Assembly: GCA_949292245.1 (NCBI GenBank)
Contig: CASEYV010000005.1
Span: 1 to 43,540, forward strand
DNA from: an uncultured bacterium
Lineage (GTDB): Bacteria; Bacillota_I; Bacilli_A; RF39; UBA660
Direction of reading: 5' to 3'
Length of the DNA: 43,540 bases
The translations under genes were made by a program, and so were the position numbers. Within the stretch, counting starts at the first letter, position 1. Each line of letters starts with the position of its first letter. Shown here piece after piece: positions 25,553-35,290 of this stretch. Under the pieces are notes generated by a model that saw nothing but the letters and a program-made list of their open reading frames with translations, had not been told where the DNA came from and searched no databases.

Positions 25553-25788
25553 AGAAGTGACCACTCAAGTGGTCATTTTGGTCATCCAAAATTTCTAACC
25601 CCCTAGGAATTTTGTACGTTCCATACAAAATATCCAGTGGGCTAAGGTTTAACACCTTAGAATCCGTTCACCTTATTCCGCAATAACTATAAACTTCGTA
25701 AATAGTTAAAACTACATAAAGTATCAATTTTTAAATTGCTATCACCACTTTCATTGAACTAAAAGTTCAACAAAACGTGCCACGCATT
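25553..25788. other. Candidate origin of transfer (oriT) between relaxase and integrase
   Basis: A 250-bp non-coding interval upstream of the MobV gene contains six inverted repeats: tgaccact/agtggtca (perfect), aaaatt..aatttt around a ctaggg core, ttttgta/tacaaaa, ctaaggt/accttag, aactat/atagtt, tgaac/gttca. MobV oriTs are made of such small dyads just upstream of mob. No exact nick-site match to the pMV158 type is seen; cataaagta is the nearest hint. Confidence 0.45.
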
Positions 25789-27657
<1,869 letters not shown>

Positions 27658-27662
27658 TTACT

Positions 27663-27714
27663 AAAAAAGAGGAGACAATAGTATCTAGTAAAGTCTAAAT
27701 ACTACTGACTCCTC
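27663..27714 (-). terminator. Attenuator terminator overlapping the leader ORF
   Basis: A 16-pair stem with two or three mismatches (27699-27714 with 27669-27684, outer part gaggag/ctcctc) followed by TTTTTT on the minus strand. The leader ORF's last codons form the 5' arm and its stop codon is in the loop. Confidence 0.75.
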
Positions 27715-27762
27715 ATTAAAATCAATATTATATATTTTAATTCTATCTTTGATTTTTATCAT
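27685..27762 (-). CDS. 25-residue leader peptide upstream of the integrase
   Basis: ATG at 27762 follows atggaggtacaccg, a strong site, and encodes MIKIKDRIKIYNIDFNEESV plus VFRLY. The last ten codons lie in the terminator stem. The homologous element after tRNA-Leu has a leader ORF in the same place (42049) with little sequence identity, which argues that translation of the region matters more than the peptide itself. Confidence 0.55.
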   Translation of the reverse strand: MIKIKDRIKIYNIDFNEESVVFRLY

Positions 27763-27807
27763 CGGTGTACCTCCATTTCTAGAGAATACCTCTTTCATTG
27801 GTTATAT

Positions 27808-27835
27808 ATAATATCATTTTTTTAAGATTTGTCAA
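27808..27835 (-). promoter_or_regulatory. Promoter of the integrase operon
   Basis: On the minus strand TTGACA (27835-27830), 16 bases, TATTAT (27813-27808). The other element has TTGACA-17-TATTAT at the same place. Confidence 0.6.
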
Positions 27836-27861
27836 TTCCCTGATTATGGTATAAATAGTAT

Positions 27862-28134
27862 TTAGATAGTTTTTAAATAATCTTCTAATTCAGATAATTT
27901 GATTTTATTAAATAAATTTTCAATAAAGACTTCGTTAGAATAATTAAATATTAAGAAAGTTTTATTTTTTATAATAATTCTATTTGGCTCAATATAAGTT
28001 AAATTAGTTCTATCTATCTTCCTTATATTTCCATTAATAATTGTTGGTGTTGTTTTAGCAAACTCACATATCAGTTCTAATTTCTTTCGCAAGTGTTCTT
28101 CAATAGGCAATTCTTCTTTAATAATATTTACCAT
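27862..28134 (-). CDS. Conserved 90-residue protein of the element family
   Basis: A small charged protein of no known family: MVNIIKEELPIEEHLRKKLE, IINGNIRKIDRTNLTYIEPN, and FNYSNEVFIENL. By my count 65 of 90 positions are identical to the protein at 41670 in the other element. It is the first gene inside the att end, has a good ribosome site (aaaggatgg), and is preceded by its own terminator and hairpin, so it may be a directionality factor or regulator of the integrase. That role is only inferred from position, size and conservation. Confidence 0.7.
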   Translation of the reverse strand: MVNIIKEELPIEEHLRKKLELICEFAKTTPTIINGNIRKIDRTNLTYIEPNRIIIKNKTFLIFNYSNEVFIENLFNKIKLSELEDYLKTI

Positions 28135-28169
28135 AATACCATCCTTTCTTTTAGGATAGTTTTTAATAA

Positions 28170-28198
28170 CAAAAAAACTAATCCATTTCTGAATTAGT
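28170..28198 (-). terminator. Terminator just inside the element's right end
   Basis: On the minus strand actaattc/ggattagt (one wobble) with TTTTTTT after it. It ends tRNA-Met transcription in the inserted state, and has a counterpart after tRNA-Leu. Confidence 0.6.
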
Positions 28199-28209
28199 TA
28201 TTTATCAAA

Positions 28210-28231
28210 CTCGAAACTATAAAAGTTCGAG
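28210..28231 (-). repeat. Conserved hairpin at the element's att end
   Basis: Stem ctcgaa-ct/ag-ttcgag, 13 bases from the tRNA CCA end. The same position after tRNA-Leu carries nearly the same bases (41563-41586). Likely part of the integrase-binding arm of attR. Confidence 0.55.
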
Positions 28232-28243
28232 CAGAATTCCTTA

Positions 28244-28320
28244 TGGTAGCGACGGTGTGATTCGAACACACGACCTGCCGGGTATGAACCGGATGCTCTA
28301 GCCAACTGAGCTACATCGCC
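28244..28320 (-). tRNA. tRNA-Met (CAT), elongator type
   Basis: A 77-base cloverleaf with encoded CCA. Acceptor ggcgatg/cgtcgct, D arm gctc..gagc, anticodon loop ttCATac (anticodon at 28284-28286), T arm gtgtg-ttcgaat-cacac. The G1-U72 pair and overall sequence are those of elongator tRNA-Met of Bacillota, not the initiator. The first anticodon-stem pair (U-C) is a mismatch. A tRNA-Ile with modified CAU is less likely. Confidence 0.92.
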
Positions 28321-28333
28321 GAAGCACATAAAT

Positions 28334-28362
28334 ATATTATCACAACTAAGCCTAGTAGTCAA
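28334..28362 (-). promoter_or_regulatory. Promoter of tRNA-Met
   Basis: On the minus strand TTGACT (28362-28357), 17 bases, TAATAT (28339-28334), 13 bases before the tRNA. Confidence 0.65.
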
Positions 28363-28506
28363 GCATTTTTTTCTTTTGTAAAAATTACGTTAATTGACAT
28401 AGATTGACAAAAAAAATTTGTTATTTAAAAAATGTTTTTTTTTACGAAAAATAAGCATAAAATTTAAAATGACAAAAAAAATATAAAAAAATGGTAAAAA
28501 AAAACA

Positions 28507-28534
28507 TTGCATTATTTAGTAAGTTTGCTATAAT
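28507..28534 (+). promoter_or_regulatory. Promoter of the anaerobic reductase operon
   Basis: TTGCAT (28507-28512), 16 bases, TATAAT (28529-28534) with TG before it. It lies downstream of the earliest in-frame start (28491), which fixes the next gene's start at 28554. The rest of the gap from the tRNA is plain AT-rich sequence in which I see nothing else. Confidence 0.6.
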
Positions 28535-28553
28535 GGATTTGAGGGTAGAGAAA

Positions 28554-30494
28554 ATGAAAGAAAAAGAGGTATTAGAAAATTTAGTAGTTGTTAAAAGAAG
28601 TGGCCAACGGGTATCATTTAACAGTGTAAAAATAGCCATAGCAATAAAACAGGCATTTGATAGTTTTGAAGAAGATACCAACAACGAAAAGAAAGTTAAC
28701 AAAGTATACAACCAAGTGCTAAATTACATAACAACAGTATATGAAAATAGAAAAACAATAAATGTGGAAGATATTCAAGATATAATTGAAGATAATTTAA
28801 AAAAATGCGGTTATCCAGAAGTATACAAAAGATTTAATGAATATCGCCTACAAAGAGCTGCATCACGTGAAGCATTTTCGATAAAAGAACAACACAAATT
28901 TGTTAAAGCAATTGAAAAAATTGGTTTAAATGCTAAAAACTACCAAGAAAATACCCCAATAGATTTACTCTTAAATTTTGGCAAAACAATATCTCAAGAA
29001 TTTGCTCGAGCCTATTTAATTGAATCAAAGTACAATCGAGCACATGAAGAAGGACGCATTTTTATAGAAGACATAAAATCATATGCTTTAAAAACGACGG
29101 CATCTTCAATAATAGATTTATCTAACATAGAAAGTGAAGACATAACAACACAAACGTTAATGATTATTAACACTATTGAACACTTTAAAGAAGAGCAATA
29201 TATGGAACAAACAATAATGAATTTAGACAATCTATATGAGAATATAATGTTAAAAGAATTTAAAAAAGAATTTTATAGCAATTTAGAAATGTTTTTTAAA
29301 ATAGTTGGTTTAGAAAATTTTATAGATAGTACTAAATTAAAAGAAAAAATTATGGAAGAAAAAACATTAGCAATAAACATTAAGGATTATCAAGATATTT
29401 TACTTAATAAATATAGTGAAGAAATATTTAATGAAGTATATAAAATAGTTTTTGAAAAAATTAAAGAAAAACTAACTAAAAATTTAGAGAAATTACTAGA
29501 TAAACTTGATAGTAAAATATATAAGATATCTAACAATAAAATAAACATAAGTTTTAGTGCTACTATAAGTTATGAATCAAATTTAATTAAAGAGATATTC
29601 ACCAAAATATTAAGCAATAAAGTATATAAAAACATTACAACAATAATTAAAGTAAACAATAATTTTAATTATTTAGAAGAATTAATTAATAGTAAAAATG
29701 ATGTAATAATTATTTATTTAAACAATAATGAATATAGTGATGAAATAGATTGTTTAAGTGATGAATTAGTATTAAATGAAAACATTAATGGAGAAAATAC
29801 AGCTAGAGGGAAGATTAAATTATCAACAATAACAATTAATTTAGCAAGATTAGGTTTAAAATACAGTATAGATCAGATTGAAGATTTTTACAAAGAATTA
29901 GAAGAGACATTAGAACTAAGTAAAAATGCTTTATTACAAAGATATGAATTACAAGCAAGTTTATACAAAGAAAATTACAAATATATATTTGAAAATAGTA
30001 TGTTATATGATACAAAAAGATTAGAAGACAACAAAAGAGTTAGAAAAGTATTAAGAAATGGTATTTTAAATATTAGTTTTAGCGGATTACTCGAGGCATG
30101 TGAAGCCTTAATTAAAAATGATAATAATATTAAGATTATGGATTTAAGTCTAGAGATAATAAAATTTATGCAGAAAAAAATTAATGACTATACTAATGAA
30201 TTAAAATTAAATTTTGAACTTAGCGAAGAAAACAACAACTTAATAAATAAAAAACTATTAGGCTTAGATAAAACAATGTATGGTAACATAGACATATTAA
30301 AGAAAGATAGTTATAGTACGATAAGTAGTTACTTAAATAAATTAGATGATAATTTGAAATACAAATATGCATTAAAATACCAAAATCTATGTCAATATAA
30401 CTTAAATATTATAATAAATAAAAGCAAGGTATTAGAAGAAATATACTTAGCAAATAAAAGTAAAATAAAGATAATAAGAGTGATGATCAAATGA
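28554..30494 (+). CDS. NrdD-like paralogue with ATP cone, lacking the glycyl-radical domain
   Basis: A 646-residue protein. Residues 5-100 are an ATP-cone (VVVKRSGQRVSFNSVKIAIAI, INVEDIQDIIEDNLKKCGYPEVY), a nucleotide-sensing regulatory domain. The remainder follows the NrdD order weakly: KLSTITINLARLG corresponds to VVTINLPRIAY of the true NrdD downstream, and RKVLRNGILNISFSGLLEAC to the GLIGMNEVGLNA region. The C-terminal zinc cysteines and glycyl-radical loop of NrdD are absent, so it cannot be a normal class III reductase. It overlaps nrdG by 4 bases. It may be an allosteric subunit or a decaying duplicate; its full length and intact frame favour function. Confidence 0.6.
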   Translation: MKEKEVLENLVVVKRSGQRVSFNSVKIAIAIKQAFDSFEEDTNNEKKVNKVYNQVLNYITTVYENRKTINVEDIQDIIEDNLKKCGYPEVYKRFNEYRLQRAASREAFSIKEQHKFVKAIEKIGLNAKNYQENTPIDLLLNFGKTISQEFARAYLIESKYNRAHEEGRIFIEDIKSYALKTTASSIIDLSNIESEDITTQTLMIINTIEHFKEEQYMEQTIMNLDNLYENIMLKEFKKEFYSNLEMFFKIVGLENFIDSTKLKEKIMEEKTLAINIKDYQDILLNKYSEEIFNEVYKIVFEKIKEKLTKNLEKLLDKLDSKIYKISNNKINISFSATISYESNLIKEIFTKILSNKVYKNITTIIKVNNNFNYLEELINSKNDVIIIYLNNNEYSDEIDCLSDELVLNENINGENTARGKIKLSTITINLARLGLKYSIDQIEDFYKELEETLELSKNALLQRYELQASLYKENYKYIFENSMLYDTKRLEDNKRVRKVLRNGILNISFSGLLEACEALIKNDNNIKIMDLSLEIIKFMQKKINDYTNELKLNFELSEENNNLINKKLLGLDKTMYGNIDILKKDSYSTISSYLNKLDDNLKYKYALKYQNLCQYNLNIIINKSKVLEEIYLANKSKIKIIRVMIK

Positions 30495-31180
30495 AAATAG
30501 CAGGAATACAAAAAGTAACATTGTTAGACTTTCCGGGGAAAGTTGCTTGCACAATATTTACTCAAGGTTGCAATTTTTTATGTCCATTTTGTCAAAATTC
30601 TAGTTTAATAGATATAAACAAGAATGGAGAAATTAGTAAAGAAGAACTATTTGCATACTTAAATCTTCGTAAAAAGATTCTTGATGGAGTTGTAATAACA
30701 GGAGGAGAGCCTTTAGTGCAAAAAGATATTAAAGAATTATTAAAAGAAATAAAAAAATTAGGATTATTGATAAAAATAGATACAAATGGAAGCAATCCAT
30801 TATTATTAAAAGAAATAATTGAAGAAAACTTAGTTGATTATGTAGCAATGGACATAAAAAATTGTTTCCATAAATATGAAGCAACAATAGGGAAGAAAAC
30901 AAATTTAGAAAACATAAAGGAAAGTATAAACATATTAAAGAAAAGCAAAATAGATTATGAATTTAGAACAACAATAGCTAAGGAATTACACAATTTAGAA
31001 GATTTAAAAGAGATTTGTAATATAGTAGGAACCAAAAGCAAGTACTATTTACAAAATTTTGAAGACAGTCAAGATGTGATTGATCATAGTTTACATGGTT
31101 TTAATCATGATGAACTATTATTAATAGATAATTATTTAAAAGAAAGTTTCCCAAATGTGGAAATTCGAGCTTTATCGTAA
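30491..31180 (+). CDS. nrdG: Anaerobic ribonucleotide reductase activating protein
   Basis: A 229-residue radical-SAM activase that puts the glycyl radical on NrdD. The cluster motif is C27-x3-C31-x2-C34 in FTQGCNFLCPFCQN, with the SAM-binding VVITGGEPL and DTNGSNP blocks after it. Length and N-terminus (IAGIQKVTLLDFPGKVACTIF) match the pyruvate-formate-lyase-activase-like NrdG group common in Bacillota. Start ATG overlaps the previous gene (ATGA), and nrdD follows after 20 bases with a good ribosome site. Confidence 0.9.
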   Translation: MKIAGIQKVTLLDFPGKVACTIFTQGCNFLCPFCQNSSLIDINKNGEISKEELFAYLNLRKKILDGVVITGGEPLVQKDIKELLKEIKKLGLLIKIDTNGSNPLLLKEIIEENLVDYVAMDIKNCFHKYEATIGKKTNLENIKESINILKKSKIDYEFRTTIAKELHNLEDLKEICNIVGTKSKYYLQNFEDSQDVIDHSLHGFNHDELLLIDNYLKESFPNVEIRALS

Positions 31181-31200
31181 AAATAAGGAGGAGGATAAAT

Positions 31201-33585
31201 ATGTATAAAGTAAGAAAAAGAGAAGGAAAAATAGTTAATTTTGATATTAAGAAAATTGATGATGCTATTAAAAAGGCATTTGATTCAGTAGATAGAAAGT
31301 ATGATGATAATGTTATAGATTTTTTAGCATTAAAGGTAACAGCAGATTTTGAACCAAAACTAAAAGATAACATTGTTACGGTAGAAGATATTCAAGATAG
31401 TGTAGAAACAGTATTAATAAAAGCAGATTATGCAGATGTAGCTAAATCATATATTTTATATCGTAAGTTACATGAAAAAATGCGTAACATGAAATCAACC
31501 GTACTTAATTACAAAGATGTAGTAAACAGTTATATAAATGTAACTGATTGGCGAGTAAAAGAAAACTCTACTGTAACATATTCAGTTGGTGGATTAATTT
31601 TAAGCAACAGTGGAGCAATAACAGCAAATTATTGGTTAAGTGAAGTATATGATGAAGAAATAGCCAATGCTCATCGTAGTGGAGCAATACATCTACATGA
31701 CTTATCAATGCTTACAGGATATTGTGCAGGATGGAGTTTAAAGCAACTTATTCAAGAAGGTCTAGGTGGAGTACCAGGTAAAATTACATCATCACCCGCA
31801 AAACACTTATCAACACTATGTAATCAAATGGTAAACTTCTTAGGTATAATGCAAAACGAATGGGCTGGAGCACAAGCATTTTCATCATTTGACACTTATT
31901 TAGCACCATTTGTAAAAGTTGACAATTTAAATTATCATGAAGTAAAACAATGTATACAATCATTTATATATGGTGTTAATACACCAAGTAGATGGGGAAC
32001 TCAAGCACCATTTACAAACATAACACTTGATTGGACAGTACCAAATGACTTAGCGGAATTAAATGCCATAATTGGTGGAAAAGAAATGGACTTCAAGTAC
32101 AAAGATTGTCAAAAAGAAATGGATATGATTAATAAAGCATTTATTGAAATAATGATTGAAGGAGATGCTAATGGTAGAGGCTTCCAATATCCAATTCCAA
32201 CATATTCAATAACTAAAGACTTTGACTGGAGTGAAACAGAAAACAATAAGTTATTATTTGAAATGACTGCTAAATATGGTACTCCATATTTCTCAAACTA
32301 CATAAACAGTGATATGGAACCAAGTGATGTTCGTTCTATGTGCTGTCGTTTAAGACTAGATTTAAGAGAACTTCGTAAAAAATCAGGTGGCTTCTTTGGT
32401 AGTGGAGAATCAACTGGATCAATTGGTGTAGTAACAATCAACTTACCAAGAATAGCATATTTAGCTAGTGATGAAAAAGATTTTTATGATAGACTAGAAA
32501 AATTAATGAATGTATCAGCTCGTTCATTAAAAATTAAAAGAAATGTAATTACCAAACTATTAAACGAAGGCTTATATCCATACACAAAAAGATATTTAGG
32601 AACATTTAACAACCATTTTTCAACCATTGGCTTAATAGGGATGAATGAAGTTGGTTTAAATGCAAAATGGTTAAGAGCAGATTTAACCCATGAAAAAACT
32701 CAAAAATTTGCTAAAGAAGTATTAAACTTCATGCGTGAAAAACTAAGTGATTATCAAGAAGAATATGGTGATTTATACAATCTAGAAGCAACACCAGCAG
32801 AATCAACGACGTATCGTTTTGCTAAACATGATAAAGAATTATATCCAGATATCATAACAGCAAGTGAACCAGATCATACACCATATTATACAAATAGTTC
32901 ACATTTACCGGTAGATTTTACTGATGATATATTTAAAGCATTAGACATTCAAGATGAATTACAAACATTATACACATCAGGAACAGTATTCCACGCCTTT
33001 TTAGGAGAAAGACTAACTGATTGGAAATCTGCAGCAAATTTAGTGCGTAAGATTGCTGAAAATTATAAATTACCATATTACACGATGTCACCAACATATT
33101 CAGTATGTGCAACCCATGGATACATAAATGGTGAAGAATTTAAGTGCCCAATATGTGGTCAAGAAACAGAAGTTTATAGTAGAATTACTGGTTATTATAG
33201 ACCTGTTAAAAACTGGAATGATGGTAAAGCCGAAGAATACAAAAATCGTAAAGTATATGACTTAAATCATTCTCATTTAAATCATGAATGTAAATGTGAT
33301 GATTGCAAATGTGATAATTGTGAATGCGAAAAAGAATTAGAAGATGGAATGTATTTATTCTCTCGCAAGAATTGTCCAAATTGTAAAGTAGTTAAGACAT
33401 TATTAAATAAAGACAAAGTAAAATTCACTGAAATAGATGCAGAAGAAAATGCTGAAATGAGTAAAAAATTAGATATAAAACAAGCCCCAACATTAGTAGT
33501 AGTAAAAAATGGTGAAGTAAGTAAATACAGTAATGTATCAAATATCAAAAAATATTTAGGAAGTAAAGAATGTATGACTGTATAA
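31201..33585 (+). CDS. nrdD: Anaerobic ribonucleoside-triphosphate reductase with C-terminal glutaredoxin-like domain
   Basis: A 794-residue class III reductase that makes dNTPs without oxygen. It has an N-terminal ATP cone (MYKVRKREGKIVNFDIKKID), the catalytic barrel with C381-C382 in SMCCRLRLDLRELRKKSGG as likely thiyl-radical site, AHRSGAIHLHDLS, and the glycyl radical G664 in SRITGYYRP, after zinc cysteines in SVCATHG and KCPICG. A Cys-rich linker (ECKCDDCKCDNCECEK) leads to a glutaredoxin/thioredoxin-like domain (725-794) with active CPNC at 725-728 and APTLVVV as cis-Pro strand. The fused domain could supply electrons directly. trxB follows, overlapping by 16 bases. Confidence 0.93.
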   Translation: MYKVRKREGKIVNFDIKKIDDAIKKAFDSVDRKYDDNVIDFLALKVTADFEPKLKDNIVTVEDIQDSVETVLIKADYADVAKSYILYRKLHEKMRNMKSTVLNYKDVVNSYINVTDWRVKENSTVTYSVGGLILSNSGAITANYWLSEVYDEEIANAHRSGAIHLHDLSMLTGYCAGWSLKQLIQEGLGGVPGKITSSPAKHLSTLCNQMVNFLGIMQNEWAGAQAFSSFDTYLAPFVKVDNLNYHEVKQCIQSFIYGVNTPSRWGTQAPFTNITLDWTVPNDLAELNAIIGGKEMDFKYKDCQKEMDMINKAFIEIMIEGDANGRGFQYPIPTYSITKDFDWSETENNKLLFEMTAKYGTPYFSNYINSDMEPSDVRSMCCRLRLDLRELRKKSGGFFGSGESTGSIGVVTINLPRIAYLASDEKDFYDRLEKLMNVSARSLKIKRNVITKLLNEGLYPYTKRYLGTFNNHFSTIGLIGMNEVGLNAKWLRADLTHEKTQKFAKEVLNFMREKLSDYQEEYGDLYNLEATPAESTTYRFAKHDKELYPDIITASEPDHTPYYTNSSHLPVDFTDDIFKALDIQDELQTLYTSGTVFHAFLGERLTDWKSAANLVRKIAENYKLPYYTMSPTYSVCATHGYINGEEFKCPICGQETEVYSRITGYYRPVKNWNDGKAEEYKNRKVYDLNHSHLNHECKCDDCKCDNCECEKELEDGMYLFSRKNCPNCKVVKTLLNKDKVKFTEIDAEENAEMSKKLDIKQAPTLVVVKNGEVSKYSNVSNIKKYLGSKECMTV

Positions 33586-34472
33586 TTATTGGAGCAGGCC
33601 CTGCGGGGCTCACTGCTGCAATATACTTACTTAGAGAAAACAAAAAAATAAAGATAATTGAAAAAGAAACTATCGGGGGCAAAATTACTTCATCAGCAAG
33701 AGTAGACAACTATCCTGGTTTTACTTCCATAAGTGGTTCTGAACTAGCAGATAAACTATTTGATCAAGTAACCAATTTAGGTGGAGAAATAGACATAGAA
33801 GAAATGCAAAGTATAAAAGATGGAAAAATTAAAGAAGTAATAACTGATGAAGGAAGATATGAAACAAAAAGTATAATTTTAGCAACAGGTACTTATTTTA
33901 ATACATTAAAATTAGAAAATGAAGAAAATTTTTTAGGAAATGGCATATCATTTTGTACAGTATGTGATGGAGCATTTTACAAAAATAAAGTAGTTGTAGT
34001 AGTTGGGGGAGGAAATACAGCAATTATAAATGCCATCTACTTAAGTACACTTGCCAAAAAAGTTTATTTAATAGTTAGAGAAGATACTATAAGAGGAGAA
34101 AAAGTAAATATTGATGAATTACTAAAAAAAGAAAATATAGAAATAATATATAATAGTGAAGTAATAAAATATTTAGGAGAAAACTCAATAACAGGAATAA
34201 CTATTAAAAGTAAAGAAGAAACAAAAGACTTAGTTGTTGATGGAATATTTTTAGCAATAGGACAAGTACCTGAAACAAAAGAAGTTAACAAATTACTTAA
34301 TTTAGACAAATATAATTATATTGAAACTAAGGAAGATTGCAAGACAAACGTCGCTGGAATATTTGCTGCGGGGGATGTAAGGAGCAAAAAAGTAAGACAA
34401 CTTACAACAGCAACCAACGATGGTACAATAGCAGCACTTAATGTAATTAATTATTTAGATGAAGGAGTATAA
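33570..34472 (+). CDS. trxB: Thioredoxin reductase
   Basis: A 300-residue FAD/NADPH flavoenzyme. GAGPAGLTAAIYLLRE near the start binds FAD; the redox pair is C129-x-x-C132 in SFCTVCDG; GGGNTAIINAIYLS binds NADPH; the final FAD block is VAGIFAAGDVRSK. It starts (ATG 33570) inside the end of nrdD, so it is translationally coupled and probably reduces the glutaredoxin-like domain of NrdD. Ribosome site ggaagt. The sequence is a bit shorter than most TrxB (about 310). Confidence 0.92.
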   Translation: MYDCIIIGAGPAGLTAAIYLLRENKKIKIIEKETIGGKITSSARVDNYPGFTSISGSELADKLFDQVTNLGGEIDIEEMQSIKDGKIKEVITDEGRYETKSIILATGTYFNTLKLENEENFLGNGISFCTVCDGAFYKNKVVVVVGGGNTAIINAIYLSTLAKKVYLIVREDTIRGEKVNIDELLKKENIEIIYNSEVIKYLGENSITGITIKSKEETKDLVVDGIFLAIGQVPETKEVNKLLNLDKYNYIETKEDCKTNVAGIFAAGDVRSKKVRQLTTATNDGTIAALNVINYLDEGV

Positions 34473-34486
34473 AACTTCTTTTTTAT

Positions 34487-34515
34487 TTGACACATTTAAT
34501 AGTTTATGATAATAT
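34487..34515 (+). promoter_or_regulatory. Near-consensus promoter
   Basis: TTGACA (34487-34492), 17 bases, TAATAT (34510-34515). It drives the gene at 34541. Confidence 0.7.
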
Positions 34516-34540
34516 AAATCAGCAAACGAGGGGAGAAACT

Positions 34541-35233
34541 ATGGAAGAAAAAATTTTTGAATTAACATTATTAAGTGAAAAAGATTTAATTGGTGAAGAA
34601 AGATTAGATACAGTTTTTACTCATGGTATTGATTGTGGTGTAACTGATTGTGCTATATTAACTGGAGCACGTCCAACATTTACATATAGCAATAACTATG
34701 GTAGAGGAATAAATAGATGTTCAAATTATGCAACAAGTGATGGAGTTATAAACAATCAAAATATCCGTTTAAAAATAAAATTTAATTCTGAAAAAGAATT
34801 TAATGAATTTATGAAAGATAGAGAAATGGACATTGATGGCACTATTTGCCTTGCATATTTTCCACAATATTTAGTAGAAAGTTTTTTATTAGTGGAAACG
34901 TTAGAAAACTATTATGAACAAACACATGAAACACACATACATATTGCTGGAGTAGATTACATAAGAATAAAACCCGAAGAAAATATAACAACAGCACGAA
35001 ATTATTATTTATCTAATGGAATGAAACCTAAAAGCACATCATTTTATTGGATAATAGTATCTCCGATAAAATGGTATGTAGATAAAGAATCACAAAGTCT
35101 AATATGTAGTGTAGTACTATATGGTGATAATTTACAAAGAGAAGATTCGCCATATTATCAATTAATATATAATCAAGTTTACAAAGAAATACAAAGAGGA
35201 GTATCAAGAAGTAGAATAACTCAAAAAGAATAA
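34541..35233 (+). CDS. Hypothetical protein
   Basis: A 230-residue soluble protein. It has several conserved-looking Cys and aromatic residues (GIDCGVTDCAILTGARPTFTY, NRCSNYATSDG), then a mixed alpha/beta body ending in QVYKEIQRGVSRSRITQKE. Start at 34541 follows gaggggag; the frame opens earlier at 34487, within the promoter. I do not recognise the family. The N-terminal style resembles the hypothetical gene at 20297 only in composition. Confidence 0.6.
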   Translation: MEEKIFELTLLSEKDLIGEERLDTVFTHGIDCGVTDCAILTGARPTFTYSNNYGRGINRCSNYATSDGVINNQNIRLKIKFNSEKEFNEFMKDREMDIDGTICLAYFPQYLVESFLLVETLENYYEQTHETHIHIAGVDYIRIKPEENITTARNYYLSNGMKPKSTSFYWIIVSPIKWYVDKESQSLICSVVLYGDNLQREDSPYYQLIYNQVYKEIQRGVSRSRITQKE

Positions 35234-35248
35234 TACTTCTTTTTTTTA
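35223..35248 (+). terminator. Terminator overlapping the stop of the preceding gene
   Basis: aaaaagaa/ttcttttt stem with the stop codon in the six-base loop and a T-run after it. Confidence 0.55.
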
Positions 35249-35290
35249 TAGAAAATGTTATAATAAATAAAAAGAAAAGAGGGAAATAGT

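Noticed and set aside
28491-28553. Earlier in-frame start of the NrdD-like gene
   Set aside because: The TATAAT promoter lies inside this stretch and the first good ribosome site serves ATG 28554.
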